Source: Paracoccaceae bacterium (lineage in GTDB: Bacteria > Pseudomonadota > Alphaproteobacteria > Rhodobacterales > Rhodobacteraceae). Taken from it: 14,905 nucleotides of DNA. Within the stretch, counting starts at the first letter, position 1, and the number at the start of each line of letters is the position of its first letter. The stretch lies in contig JALSHL010000202.1 of assembly GCA_026982255.1 (NCBI GenBank), forward strand, positions 1 through 14,905. Reading direction: 5' to 3'. The notes below the pieces were generated by a model. That model saw only the letters and a program-made list of their open reading frames with translations. It searched no databases and was not told the DNA's origin. A program made the position numbers and the translations under genes. This document shows positions 6,680-13,927 of the stretch, piece by piece.

Positions 6680-8107
6680 CTACGCCGCACTTCCGCCGAC
6701 CGTCAGTCCGCCGATCAGCAGCGTTGGCTGTCCGACGCCCACCGGCACCGACTGCCCCGCCTTGCCGCAGGAACCGATGCCCGGATCAAGCGCCATGTCG
6801 TTGCCGATGGCACGGATGTTTTTCAACGCCGTCGCCCCGTCCCCGATCAGGGTCGCACCTTTGACCGGATTGCCGACGACACCGTTTTTCACGCGATACG
6901 CCTCGGTGCAGCTGAACACGAACTTGCCGTTGGTGATATCCACCTGCCCGCCGCCGAACCCGACCGCGTAAATCCCGTCCTCGACGCCGGCCAGCACCTC
7001 GGCAGGATCAAGCGTCCCGCCCAGCATGATCGTGTTGGTCATCCGCGGCATCGGCGCATGGGCATAGCTCTGGCGCCGCCCGTTGCCCGTCGCCTCGACC
7101 CCCATCAACCGCGCGTTCTGCCGGTCCTGCATGTATCCCACAAGGATCCCGTCCTCGATCAGCACATTGCGCTGCGTCGGCGTGCCCTCGTCATCGAACG
7201 ACAGGGAGCCGCGCCGGTCGGGAATGGTGCCGTCATCCACCACCGTCACCCCCTCGGCGGCGATCCGTTTGCCCATCAGTTCGGCAAAGGCGCTGGAGCC
7301 TTTGCGGTTGAAGTCCCCCTCCAGCCCGTGCCCGATCGCCTCGTGCAGCAGGATCCCCGGCCAGCCGTTGCCCAGCACCACATCCATGACCCCCGCCGGC
7401 GCGTCCTCGGCCTCCAGATTGACCAGTGCGATACGCAAGGCCTCTTTCGCCACTTCCTGCCAATGGTCGCGGGTCAGCAGTTGCGCCATCCCGTGCCGTC
7501 CGCCGGTGGCATGGTGGCCACTTTCGCGCCGCCCGTTCTTTTCGACGATCACCGATATGTTGATCCCCGTTAGCGGCCGCGCCTCGGACAGATGCACCCC
7601 GTCGGGCCGCAGGATATCCACCTCCTGCATCGAGGCCGACAGGCTGGCCGAAACCTGCACCACCTTCGGGTCAAGCGCGCGGGCATAGGCGTCGATCTCG
7701 CGCAGCACCTCGATTTTCACCGGAAAGCTCGCATCCTGAAACGGGTCGCGGTCGGTATAGAGCCGCTGGTTCGTTGCCCGTGGCGGTGGCGCCATTGTGC
7801 CGCCGCCGTCCCCGACTGCCAGCCGCGCGGTTTCCGCCGCCCGCTTCAGCGCCGCCTCGGAAATCTCCGAGGAATGGGCATACCCTGCCGTTTCCCCCAG
7901 AATCGCCCGCATCCCGAACCCTTCGGAGGCGTCGTAGCTCGCGGTTTTGATCCGCCCGTCATCCAGCACCAGTGCCTCGGAACGCCGCCGTTCCAGAAAA
8001 AGCTCCCCGTCATCGGCGCCATCGGTGGCGGCACGCAGGGTTTTCAGGCTCTGCTCCGGGTCGAGATTCGTCTCGAAAGGGCGGAACTTTGCATTGGCTT
8101 CGGTCAT
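6680..8107 (-). CDS. tldD: Metalloprotease TldD
   Basis: This 475-residue protein has the normal length for TldD, the zinc protease subunit that with TldE/PmbA degrades unfolded or modified peptides in E. coli (microcin B17 maturation, CcdA turnover). The zinc motif HEAIGH (255-260) is intact within LLHEAIGHGLEGDF, and Cys400 in FVFSCTEAYRV fits the third ligand. The C-terminal ending LLIGGLTVGG is also typical. The frame is open for 369 more codons upstream, but that extension is antisense to coxB and has shadow-like composition. The ATG at 8107 follows AGAGGAAA at good spacing and starts the family homology. It is first in a likely tldD-permease operon and divergent from coxB. The partner gene tldE/pmbA is not in the window. 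Confidence 0.95.
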   Translation of the reverse strand: MTEANAKFRPFETNLDPEQSLKTLRAATDGADDGELFLERRRSEALVLDDGRIKTASYDASEGFGMRAILGETAGYAHSSEISEAALKRAAETARLAVGDGGGTMAPPPRATNQRLYTDRDPFQDASFPVKIEVLREIDAYARALDPKVVQVSASLSASMQEVDILRPDGVHLSEARPLTGINISVIVEKNGRRESGHHATGGRHGMAQLLTRDHWQEVAKEALRIALVNLEAEDAPAGVMDVVLGNGWPGILLHEAIGHGLEGDFNRKGSSAFAELMGKRIAAEGVTVVDDGTIPDRRGSLSFDDEGTPTQRNVLIEDGILVGYMQDRQNARLMGVEATGNGRRQSYAHAPMPRMTNTIMLGGTLDPAEVLAGVEDGIYAVGFGGGQVDITNGKFVFSCTEAYRVKNGVVGNPVKGATLIGDGATALKNIRAIGNDMALDPGIGSCGKAGQSVPVGVGQPTLLIGGLTVGGSAA

Positions 8108-8138
8108 TGTCTTTCCTCTAACAGCAAGGGAAATCGGT

Positions 8139-8168
8139 ATTATTCCCATTAGCGGCTGAATGCCGCAA
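8139..8168 (-). promoter_or_regulatory. Candidate promoter of tldD
   Basis: Reading leftward, TTGCGG (8168-8163), an 18-base spacer and AATAAT (8144-8139) are found, with transcription expected near 8132 and a leader of about 25 bases. A 5-bp inverted repeat GCGGC-5-GCCGC (8152-8166) lies in the spacer and overlaps the -35 box; it could bind a regulator or be chance. The FNR-type box lies roughly 80 bases upstream of this start. Confidence 0.35.
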
Positions 8169-8203
8169 AGGTCCACCTTGTTTTCTGTCCATTTATGTGG
8201 TTT

Positions 8204-8217
8204 TTGATCTAGATCAA
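8204..8217. promoter_or_regulatory. FNR/FnrL-type box between tldD and coxB
   Basis: TTGATCTAGATCAA is a perfect 14-bp palindrome matching the TTGAT-N4-ATCAA consensus of FNR-family regulators, including rhodobacterial FnrL. It lies 76 bases upstream of the coxB ATG and 96 bases upstream of the tldD ATG. A lone -10-like TATAAA (8257-8262) suggests a coxB start near 8269, which would put the box centre at about -58; no good -35 accompanies it. Location in an oxidase promoter region supports oxygen-dependent control. Whether it activates or represses, and which of the two genes, is not decided by the sequence. Confidence 0.7.
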
Positions 8218-8293
8218 TAAAACAGAATCCTGCACCATTGAAAAAGCAGGATTTTCTATAAAGTGCGGCAAGCACAAACCAGGGGACTGAACA

Positions 8294-9187
8294 ATGCGGA
8301 TTGGCGTTTTCTTCACTAAATTGGCGGCTTTTCTGACGGCAGCGACCGTTTCCGGCGCCGCATGGGCGCAGGACAACCTGCAGGATCTGGAGCGGGTCGG
8401 CAAGCCGATTCCGGGCGGCAAGGGGTTTCAGCCTGCCGCAACCGAACTGGCGCGTGACCTGCAATGGCTGGACGGGATGATCCTGTGGATCATCACCATC
8501 ATCACGCTGTTTGTCACGGCGCTGCTTGTCTATGCAATGATCCGTTACCGGGCCAAGCGCAATCCGGAGCCGGCGCGCTTCACACACCATTCCGCTATCG
8601 AGGTTACCTGGACCGTCGTGCCGATCCTGATCCTGATCGTTATCGGCTCGTTCTCGTTGCCGATCCTGTTCAAGCAGCTGGAAATCCCCGAATCCGACAT
8701 CACCATCAAGGTCACGGGCAACCAGTGGTACTGGACCTATGAATACCCCGAAGCCGGTTTCGAGTTCGACGCCAACATGATCGGCGTCGGCGAGGCGGGC
8801 CTGACCGAAGATGTCAGGGCCGAACTGGCCGAATACGGCTATTCCGGCGACGAGTTCCTGCTGGCCACCGACAATGCGGTTGTCGTGCCGGTCAACGCGG
8901 TTGTCCGCCTGCAGATCACGGCTTCGGACGTTATCCATTCCTGGACCATTCCGGCCTTCGGCGTGAAGCTCGATGCCATCCCGGGCCGTTTGCAGGAAAC
9001 ATGGTTCGCGGCAGAGAAAGAAGGCGTCTACTTCGGCCAGTGTTCGGAGCTGTGCGGCATCAACCACGCCTATATGCCGATCACCGTCAAAGTCGTCTCG
9101 CAGGAGGTCTACGACGAATGGCTGGAAGGGGCGCAGGCGGAGTTTGCCGGTCTGGAAACATCCGTAACCGTCGCTTCGGCTGACTAG
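8294..9187 (+). CDS. ctaC: aa3-type cytochrome c oxidase subunit II
   Basis: Also named coxB. This 297-residue subunit carries the CuA centre that accepts electrons from cytochrome c on the periplasmic face. A signal peptide with likely cleavage after AWA (residue 25) is followed by membrane helices at about 62-83 and 104-123. The aromatic stretch GNQWYWTYEY (142-151) marks the electron entry path. All CuA ligands are visible: His215 in VIHSW, then Cys250, Glu252, Cys254, His258 and Met261 in QCSELCGINHAYM. AGGGGA before the ATG supports the start. It leads the oxidase gene run, diverging from tldD over a region with an FNR-type box. Subunit I (ctaD) is not adjacent, as is common in Rhodobacter and Paracoccus. 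Confidence 0.97.
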   Translation: MRIGVFFTKLAAFLTAATVSGAAWAQDNLQDLERVGKPIPGGKGFQPAATELARDLQWLDGMILWIITIITLFVTALLVYAMIRYRAKRNPEPARFTHHSAIEVTWTVVPILILIVIGSFSLPILFKQLEIPESDITIKVTGNQWYWTYEYPEAGFEFDANMIGVGEAGLTEDVRAELAEYGYSGDEFLLATDNAVVVPVNAVVRLQITASDVIHSWTIPAFGVKLDAIPGRLQETWFAAEKEGVYFGQCSELCGINHAYMPITVKVVSQEVYDEWLEGAQAEFAGLETSVTVASAD

Positions 9188-9198
9188 GGAAAACCGTA

Positions 9199-10155
9199 AT
9201 GACCGACGCGACATTCAGCAGCACGGAGCGGGAATACGAGGCACAGTTCGACGATTATGTCGAATTGCTGAAACCCCGTGTCATGCGTCTGGTGATTTTC
9301 ACCGCGCTGGTCGGCATGGTCGCGGCACCGGTGGCCGTGCACCCGGTAATCGCTCTGGCAACCATTCTGTGTATCGCGGTGGGGGCAGGGGCCTCGGGCG
9401 CGCTCAACATGTGGTGGGATTCCGACATCGACGCGGTGATGAAACGCACGGTCAACCGTCCCGTTCCCTCGGGTCGTGTCAAGCGCGCCGAGGCACTGGC
9501 TATCGGCCTGACCCTGTCGTTCATGGCGGTGATCATGCTCGGCCTGTTCGGCAACGAGCTGGCCGCCGGTCTGCTGGCCTTTACCATCTTTTTCTATGTC
9601 GTGATCTATTCGATGTGGCTCAAACGCAGCACGCCGCAGAACATCGTGATCGGTGGCGCTGCCGGAGCCTTCCCGCCGATGATCGGCTGGGCCGTGGCCA
9701 CAGGCGGTATCAGTATCGAGAGCGTGCTGATGTTCGCCCTGATCTTTGTCTGGACGCCGCCACACTTCTGGGCGCTGGCCCTGTTCCGCAATGACGACTA
9801 CACCGCGGCGGGGGTTCCCATGCTGCCGGTGACCAAAGGCACGCGGGTCACGCGCAACCATATCCTTGCCTATACGCTGCTGCTGGTGCCGATCGCCATC
9901 GCTCCCGCTTTCACCCAGATCGGCGGTGTGGTCTATTTCACCGTCGCCGTGGTGCTGAACGCGGTTTTCGTTTACGGCGCCTTGTGTATCTGGCGCCGCG
10001 ACGACGCGGCGGCCGGGGCGGATTCCTATCGCGCGGAAAAACGGTTCTTCGGCTTTTCCATCCTCTATCTTTTCGTCCATTTCGTGGCAATCATGCTGGA
10101 GGCCGTCCTGCGCGCCTTCGATCTGGGCGTCACCAACTGGCCAGTGTGGTATTGA
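9199..10155 (+). CDS. ctaB: Protoheme IX farnesyltransferase (heme O synthase)
   Basis: This 318-residue multi-pass inner-membrane prenyltransferase of the UbiA superfamily converts heme B and farnesyl diphosphate to heme O, the precursor of the heme A used by aa3 oxidase. The diphosphate/magnesium motif is NMWWDSDID (70-78), followed by KRTVNRPVPSG, characteristic of CtaB. The segments STPQNIVIGGAAGAFPPMIGW and WTPPHFWALALF are also classic. Around nine hydrophobic helices are apparent. The gene starts 11 bases after the ctaC stop, and the next gene follows after one base, so it belongs to the same operon. Heme A synthase (ctaA), which would act next, is not in this window. Confidence 0.97.
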   Translation: MTDATFSSTEREYEAQFDDYVELLKPRVMRLVIFTALVGMVAAPVAVHPVIALATILCIAVGAGASGALNMWWDSDIDAVMKRTVNRPVPSGRVKRAEALAIGLTLSFMAVIMLGLFGNELAAGLLAFTIFFYVVIYSMWLKRSTPQNIVIGGAAGAFPPMIGWAVATGGISIESVLMFALIFVWTPPHFWALALFRNDDYTAAGVPMLPVTKGTRVTRNHILAYTLLLVPIAIAPAFTQIGGVVYFTVAVVLNAVFVYGALCIWRRDDAAAGADSYRAEKRFFGFSILYLFVHFVAIMLEAVLRAFDLGVTNWPVWY

Positions 10156-10156
10156 C

Positions 10157-10342
10157 ATGAGCGGCATTCACCCCGAACACGAACTTCATACGCGGCGGCG
10201 CGGGCGCAATATGTGGCTCGGGCTGGTGCTGGGGGCTTTCGTCACCCTGATTTTTGCCGTTACCATGGTCAAGCTGTCTGAGCCGCAGAACGAGAACCCG
10301 CGCGCCCCGAATTACTCCGCAACGGCGGGAGTGTCCGAATGA
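10157..10342 (+). CDS. Small single-helix membrane protein of the oxidase cluster (CoxF-like)
   Basis: This 61-residue protein has a basic N-terminal part (RRRGRN at 13-18), one membrane helix at about 19-40 (MWLGLVLGAFVTLIFAVTMV) and a short polar tail expected in the periplasm. Small proteins of this form sit between ctaB and ctaG in many alphaproteobacteria and are annotated as oxidase assembly or CoxF-like proteins, but their biochemical role is poorly defined. The ATG is one base after the ctaB stop and the stop overlaps the ctaG start as ATGA. That tight coupling, rather than any motif, argues for a role in oxidase biogenesis. Confidence 0.85.
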   Translation: MSGIHPEHELHTRRRGRNMWLGLVLGAFVTLIFAVTMVKLSEPQNENPRAPNYSATAGVSE

Positions 10343-10929
10343 GCCTTACACCCAAAACCAAATCCGTCCTGTCGCTTGTGGGCGTGGTTGCCTTCATGAC
10401 CGTTATGGCATGGTCGGCCGTGCCGTTCTACAACTGGTTCTGCAAGGTCACAGGTTACGGCGGCACCACCACAACCGCTTCCGTCGGCTCGGACGAGATC
10501 CTCGACCGGACGATCACCATCCGTTTCGATGCCTCGCTCGATCGCGACATGCCGTGGGAATTCCGGCCCATGCAAACCAAAATGGACATACGCATTGGCG
10601 AGGTCGGCCTGGCCTTCTACGAAGCCTACAACCCCACCGACCGCGTTATTGCAGGCTCCGCCACCTACAACGTGGCACCGTTTTCCGCCGGAAACTTTTT
10701 CAGCAAGATCGCCTGCTTCTGCTTTACCGAACAGGTTCTGCAGCCCGGGCAGCGTGTCCAGATGCCGGTCACATTCTATGTCGATCCGGATATTGTCGAG
10801 GACGCCGACGGGAAATATGTGAATTCCATCACGCTTTCCTATACATTCTATGAAACCGACCTGCCCGAAGACGCGCAGGTCACAAGTGCCGATCCGCTAG
10901 ACGGACAAGAAACCACTGCGGTAAACTGA
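10339..10929 (+). CDS. ctaG: Cytochrome c oxidase assembly protein CtaG (Cox11, CuB chaperone)
   Basis: This 196-residue Cox11 homologue is membrane-anchored and delivers copper to the CuB site of subunit I on the periplasmic side. One N-terminal helix (about 9-28) is followed by VPFYNWFCKVTGYGGT with the conserved Cys35, then an immunoglobulin-like domain. The copper-binding motif ACFCF provides Cys126 and Cys128 within FSKIACFCFTEQ. VDPDIVEDADGKYVNSITLSYTF near the C-terminus is typical. All three cysteines considered important in the family are present. The start overlaps the stop of the small upstream gene by four bases. Confidence 0.97.
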   Translation: MSLTPKTKSVLSLVGVVAFMTVMAWSAVPFYNWFCKVTGYGGTTTTASVGSDEILDRTITIRFDASLDRDMPWEFRPMQTKMDIRIGEVGLAFYEAYNPTDRVIAGSATYNVAPFSAGNFFSKIACFCFTEQVLQPGQRVQMPVTFYVDPDIVEDADGKYVNSITLSYTFYETDLPEDAQVTSADPLDGQETTAVN

Positions 10930-10961
10930 CCGCACAAGTGATAATAAAAGAGGGACCCAAC

Positions 10962-11750
10962 ATGGCGCACGAAAAAAACCACGACTACCATATCCTGCCA
11001 CCCAGCCCGTGGCCGTTTCTTGGCGCACTCGGCGCTTTTGTCATGCTCTTCGGCGCGGTCATGTATATGCAGGACGGCGGCCCGTGGGTCATGCTCATCG
11101 GCCTCGCGCTGGTGCTTTATGTCATGTATACATGGTGGTACGACATCGTGATCGAGGCCCGCACCGGCGATCATACGCCTGTGGTGCAGATCGGCCTGCG
11201 CTATGGCGTGATCCTGTTCATCACCTCCGAGGTCATGTTCTTCGTCGCGTGGTTCTGGTCCTTCTTCAAGGCCGCCCTTTACCCGACCGAGGCTGCCGGC
11301 GGTACCTGGCCGCCCCCCGGCATCGAAACGCTCGACGCCTTCCATATTCCGCTGATCAACACGCTGATCCTGCTGCTGTCCGGCGCGGCCGTGACATGGG
11401 CACACCATGCGCTGGTGCATGAAAACAACCGCAAGGCCCTGATCCAGGGGCTTGCCCTCGGTATTGCTCTCGGCCTGGTCTTTACCATGCTGCAGATCTA
11501 TGAATACGGCAGCGCTACCTTTTCCTTCTCGGGCAATATCTATGGCGCGAACTTCTACATGGCCACCGGCTTCCACGGCTTTCATGTGATCGTCGGCACC
11601 ATCTTCCTGTTTATCTGCCTGTTGCGCGCGTTGAAGGGCGATTTCACCCCGACCCAGCATGTGGGATTCGAGGCGGCCGCCTGGTATTGGCACTTCGTCG
11701 ATGTTGTCTGGCTGTTCCTCTTCGCCTCGATCTATATCTGGGGCGGCTGA
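10962..11750 (+). CDS. ctaE: aa3-type cytochrome c oxidase subunit III
   Basis: Also named coxC. This 262-residue protein has seven predicted membrane helices and supports proton uptake and stability of subunit I. Characteristic segments are HDYHILPPSPWP at the N-terminus, FITSEVMFFVAWFW with the conserved acidic Glu90, WPPPGI, ATGFHGFHVIVGTIFL and FEAAAWYWHFVDVVWLFLF near the end. An upstream GTG at 10938 is in frame, but the ATG at 10962 has an AGGGA ribosome site six bases away and begins at the usual family N-terminus. It follows ctaG by 32 bases and is separated from surf1 by a 100-base hairpin-rich gap. Confidence 0.97.
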   Translation: MAHEKNHDYHILPPSPWPFLGALGAFVMLFGAVMYMQDGGPWVMLIGLALVLYVMYTWWYDIVIEARTGDHTPVVQIGLRYGVILFITSEVMFFVAWFWSFFKAALYPTEAAGGTWPPPGIETLDAFHIPLINTLILLLSGAAVTWAHHALVHENNRKALIQGLALGIALGLVFTMLQIYEYGSATFSFSGNIYGANFYMATGFHGFHVIVGTIFLFICLLRALKGDFTPTQHVGFEAAAWYWHFVDVVWLFLFASIYIWGG

Positions 11751-11758
11751 CCGGATAC

Positions 11759-11831
11759 GACGGGGCGCGGCGGGGCTGCTGCCTCACCCCGTCCGGAATA
11801 CGCGCGGGTTCCCCACGGGAGCTCGCGTTTT
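11759..11831 (+). terminator. Hairpin-rich gap after ctaE; possible weak terminator or processing site
   Basis: A 7-bp stem GACGGGG / CCCCGTC (11759-11765 with 11787-11793) encloses a GC-rich loop that can itself pair, but no T run follows it. A second, shorter stem ACGCG / CGCGT (11800-11804 with 11824-11828), with an inner TCCC-CAC-GGGA hairpin, runs into TTTT at 11828-11831. Neither is a textbook terminator. Partial termination or protection of the upstream mRNA end between subunit III and surf1 would fit. Confidence 0.4.
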
Positions 11832-11850
11832 CGTTTGAAAGGATGCGCTC

Positions 11851-12519
11851 ATGAACCGCCGTATGGCTCTTGCAACGTTTTTCGGCCTCGCCGGAGCCGC
11901 GATCCTGTTCTCCCTCGGCACATGGCAGTTGCAACGCCTGAACTGGAAAACCGACCTGCTGGCCGGTATCGCCGCGCGCCTCGAGCAGCCTGCCGTTGCT
12001 CTGCCGGCCAATCCCGATCCGGTAGACGACGAATATCTGCGGGTGACGGTTTCCGGCGTGATCGAGCCGGTGGAACTCCATGTCCTCACCTCCGGTGATC
12101 TCGGCCCCGGCTTCAAGGTGATCTCGCCGATGGTGCTGGCGGACGGTCGCCGCATCCTGATCGACCGCGGTTATATCGGCGAAACCGGAAAGAACACTCC
12201 GCGCAAGGGCGGACCGGCCACCGTTACCGGCGCACTTGTCTGGCCCGAGGAAACCGACAGCTTCGTCCCCGCACCCAATCTGGAACGCAACATCTGGTTT
12301 GCCCGCGACGTGGCAATGATGGCCGACACCCTGAAAACCGAGCCGGTCATGATTTCGGTTACCACCACGGACAACACCGACGGGGTCCTGCCGCAACCCG
12401 TCTCGATCAACATTTCCAACCGGCACATGGAATATGTGCTGACATGGTATTCCATGGCAATTATCTGGATCGGGATGACAGGCTACGCCGTTTGGCGTAT
12501 CAAGCGCCAAACAGACTGA
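11851..12519 (+). CDS. SURF1 family oxidase assembly protein
   Basis: This 222-residue member of the SURF1/Shy1 family assists heme A handling during assembly of oxidase subunit I in the inner membrane. It has the expected hairpin form: an N-terminal helix at about 7-24, a periplasmic domain and a C-terminal helix at about 198-215. The two hallmark motifs are LGTWQLQRLNWK (22-33) and NRHMEYVLTWYSMA (190-203). AAAGGA lies seven bases before the ATG; Met5 is a possible but less favoured alternative start. The gene follows the oxidase subunit III gene and precedes thrC by 13 bases. Confidence 0.94.
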   Translation: MNRRMALATFFGLAGAAILFSLGTWQLQRLNWKTDLLAGIAARLEQPAVALPANPDPVDDEYLRVTVSGVIEPVELHVLTSGDLGPGFKVISPMVLADGRRILIDRGYIGETGKNTPRKGGPATVTGALVWPEETDSFVPAPNLERNIWFARDVAMMADTLKTEPVMISVTTTDNTDGVLPQPVSINISNRHMEYVLTWYSMAIIWIGMTGYAVWRIKRQTD

Positions 12520-12532
12520 TTCAGGAAACCCG

Positions 12533-13927
12533 ATGCGTTATATTTCTACCCGTGGTCAGGCCCCCGCGCTGACATTCGAACAGGCCATGCTGACGGGCCT
12601 CGCCCGCGACGGCGGGCTTTATGTCCCCGAGAGCTGGCCGCAGATGTCGCCGGACGAAATCGCCGCCCTTGCCGGCCTGTCCTACGAGGATGTCGCCTTC
12701 CGCGTCATGAAACCCTTCATCGGCGATACTTTCACCGACACCGAATTCCGCGCCATCATCGAACGTGCCTATGCGGGCTTCCACCACGACGCCCGTGTGC
12801 CGCTGGTGCAGCTTGGCGCCAACGACTTCCTGCTGGAACTGCACCACGGCCCGACGCTGGCCTTCAAGGATGTGGCCATGCAGCTTATCGGCCAGATGTT
12901 CGAGGCCGCCCTGACCCGCAAGAACGAGCGTGTCACCATCGTCGGCGCCACCTCCGGCGACACCGGCTCGGCAGCGATCGAGGCGTTCCGCGGTCTCGAT
13001 TCCGTCGATGTGTTCATCATGTATCCGCATGGCCGCGTCTCCGACGTGCAGCGCCGGCAGATGACCACGCCGGATGACGCCAATATCCACGCCCTCGCGG
13101 TGGATGGCGATTTCGACGATTGTCAGGCCCGTCTGAAGGACATGTTCAACGATTTCGACTTCCGCGACGGGGTGAAGCTGGCCGGCGTGAATTCGATCAA
13201 CTGGGCGCGGGTGCTGGCGCAGGTGGTTTATTACTTCACCGCCGCCGTCTCGCTCGGCGCGCCGATGCGCAAGGTTTCCTTTACCGTGCCGACCGGTAAT
13301 TTCGGCGATGTTTTCGCCGGATATGTCGCCAAACGCATGGGCCTGCCCATCGACCGTCTGGTGATCGCCACCAACCAGAACGACATCCTGCACCGGACCC
13401 TGGCCAGCGGCGACCACTCCAAGAGCGGCGTGACCCCCTCGATCAGCCCGTCGATGGATATTCAGGTCTCGTCGAATTTCGAGCGCCTGCTGTTCGACCT
13501 CTACGACCGCGAAGGCGCCGCCGTGGCGCAACTGATGGACGACCTGAAGGAGCGGGGCGGCTTCACCCTCTCGCAAGGGGCGCTGGAACGCTTGCGCGCC
13601 GAATTCGACTCCGGCCGCTGTTCCGAGGAAGAAACCGCCGAAACCATCCGTTTCGCGCAGGAACACTACGGTCAGGTGCTGTGCCCCCATTCCGCCGTCG
13701 CCCTGAAGGTGGCGCGCGAACAGCGCGGCGATCCGGCAACGCCGATGGTGATCCTCGCCACCGCCCACGCCGCCAAATTCCCCGACGCGGTCGAGGCCGC
13801 CTGCGGCATCCGCCCCGCGCTGCCGCCGCATATGGCCGACCTGTTCGAGCGCAAGGAACGTTTCACCCGTGTCGCCAACGATCTGAGCGCGATCGAGGAT
13901 ATTATTCGCAAGGAGGCCCGCGCGTGA
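12533..13927 (+). CDS. thrC: Threonine synthase
   Basis: This 464-residue PLP enzyme (EC 4.2.3.1) converts O-phosphohomoserine to threonine, the last step of the pathway. The size and N-terminal start (MRYISTRGQAPALTFEQAML) fit the longer bacterial class. The PLP lysine is Lys112 in HGPTLAFKDVAMQ; GATSGDTGSAA (138-148) and the phosphate-binding PTGNFGDVFAGY (253-264) are intact. AGGAAA precedes the ATG. It starts 13 bases after surf1 and its stop overlaps the start of the next gene, so it appears co-transcribed with oxidase assembly genes although its function is unrelated. No threonine attenuator is visible in the short gap, so any local regulation would come from the upstream promoter or from within surf1. 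Confidence 0.97.
   Translation: MRYISTRGQAPALTFEQAMLTGLARDGGLYVPESWPQMSPDEIAALAGLSYEDVAFRVMKPFIGDTFTDTEFRAIIERAYAGFHHDARVPLVQLGANDFLLELHHGPTLAFKDVAMQLIGQMFEAALTRKNERVTIVGATSGDTGSAAIEAFRGLDSVDVFIMYPHGRVSDVQRRQMTTPDDANIHALAVDGDFDDCQARLKDMFNDFDFRDGVKLAGVNSINWARVLAQVVYYFTAAVSLGAPMRKVSFTVPTGNFGDVFAGYVAKRMGLPIDRLVIATNQNDILHRTLASGDHSKSGVTPSISPSMDIQVSSNFERLLFDLYDREGAAVAQLMDDLKERGGFTLSQGALERLRAEFDSGRCSEEETAETIRFAQEHYGQVLCPHSAVALKVAREQRGDPATPMVILATAHAAKFPDAVEAACGIRPALPPHMADLFERKERFTRVANDLSAIEDIIRKEARA

Noticed and set aside
8238..8262. coxB promoter made of TTGAAA and TATAAA
   Set aside because: The spacer is only 13 bases, too short for a sigma70 promoter; only the TATAAA is kept as a possible -10 element.
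8108..9214. Long minus-strand open extension of tldD (369 extra codons)
   Set aside because: It is antisense to coxB, is rich in His, Arg, Gln, Gly and Asp like other shadow frames here, and the ATG at 8107 has a strong ribosome site and starts the TldD homology.
9184..10167. 327-codon minus-strand open frame
   Set aside because: It mirrors ctaB and has a low-complexity His/Asp/Gly/Gln-rich composition without membrane or domain features.
10938..10961. GTG start for ctaE eight codons upstream
   Set aside because: The ATG at 10962 has better Shine-Dalgarno spacing, and the extra residues come from the ribosome-site sequence itself.
12521..13831. 436-codon minus-strand open frame
   Set aside because: It lies entirely opposite thrC, shows no recognisable domain, and is explained by the GC-rich codon usage of the real gene.
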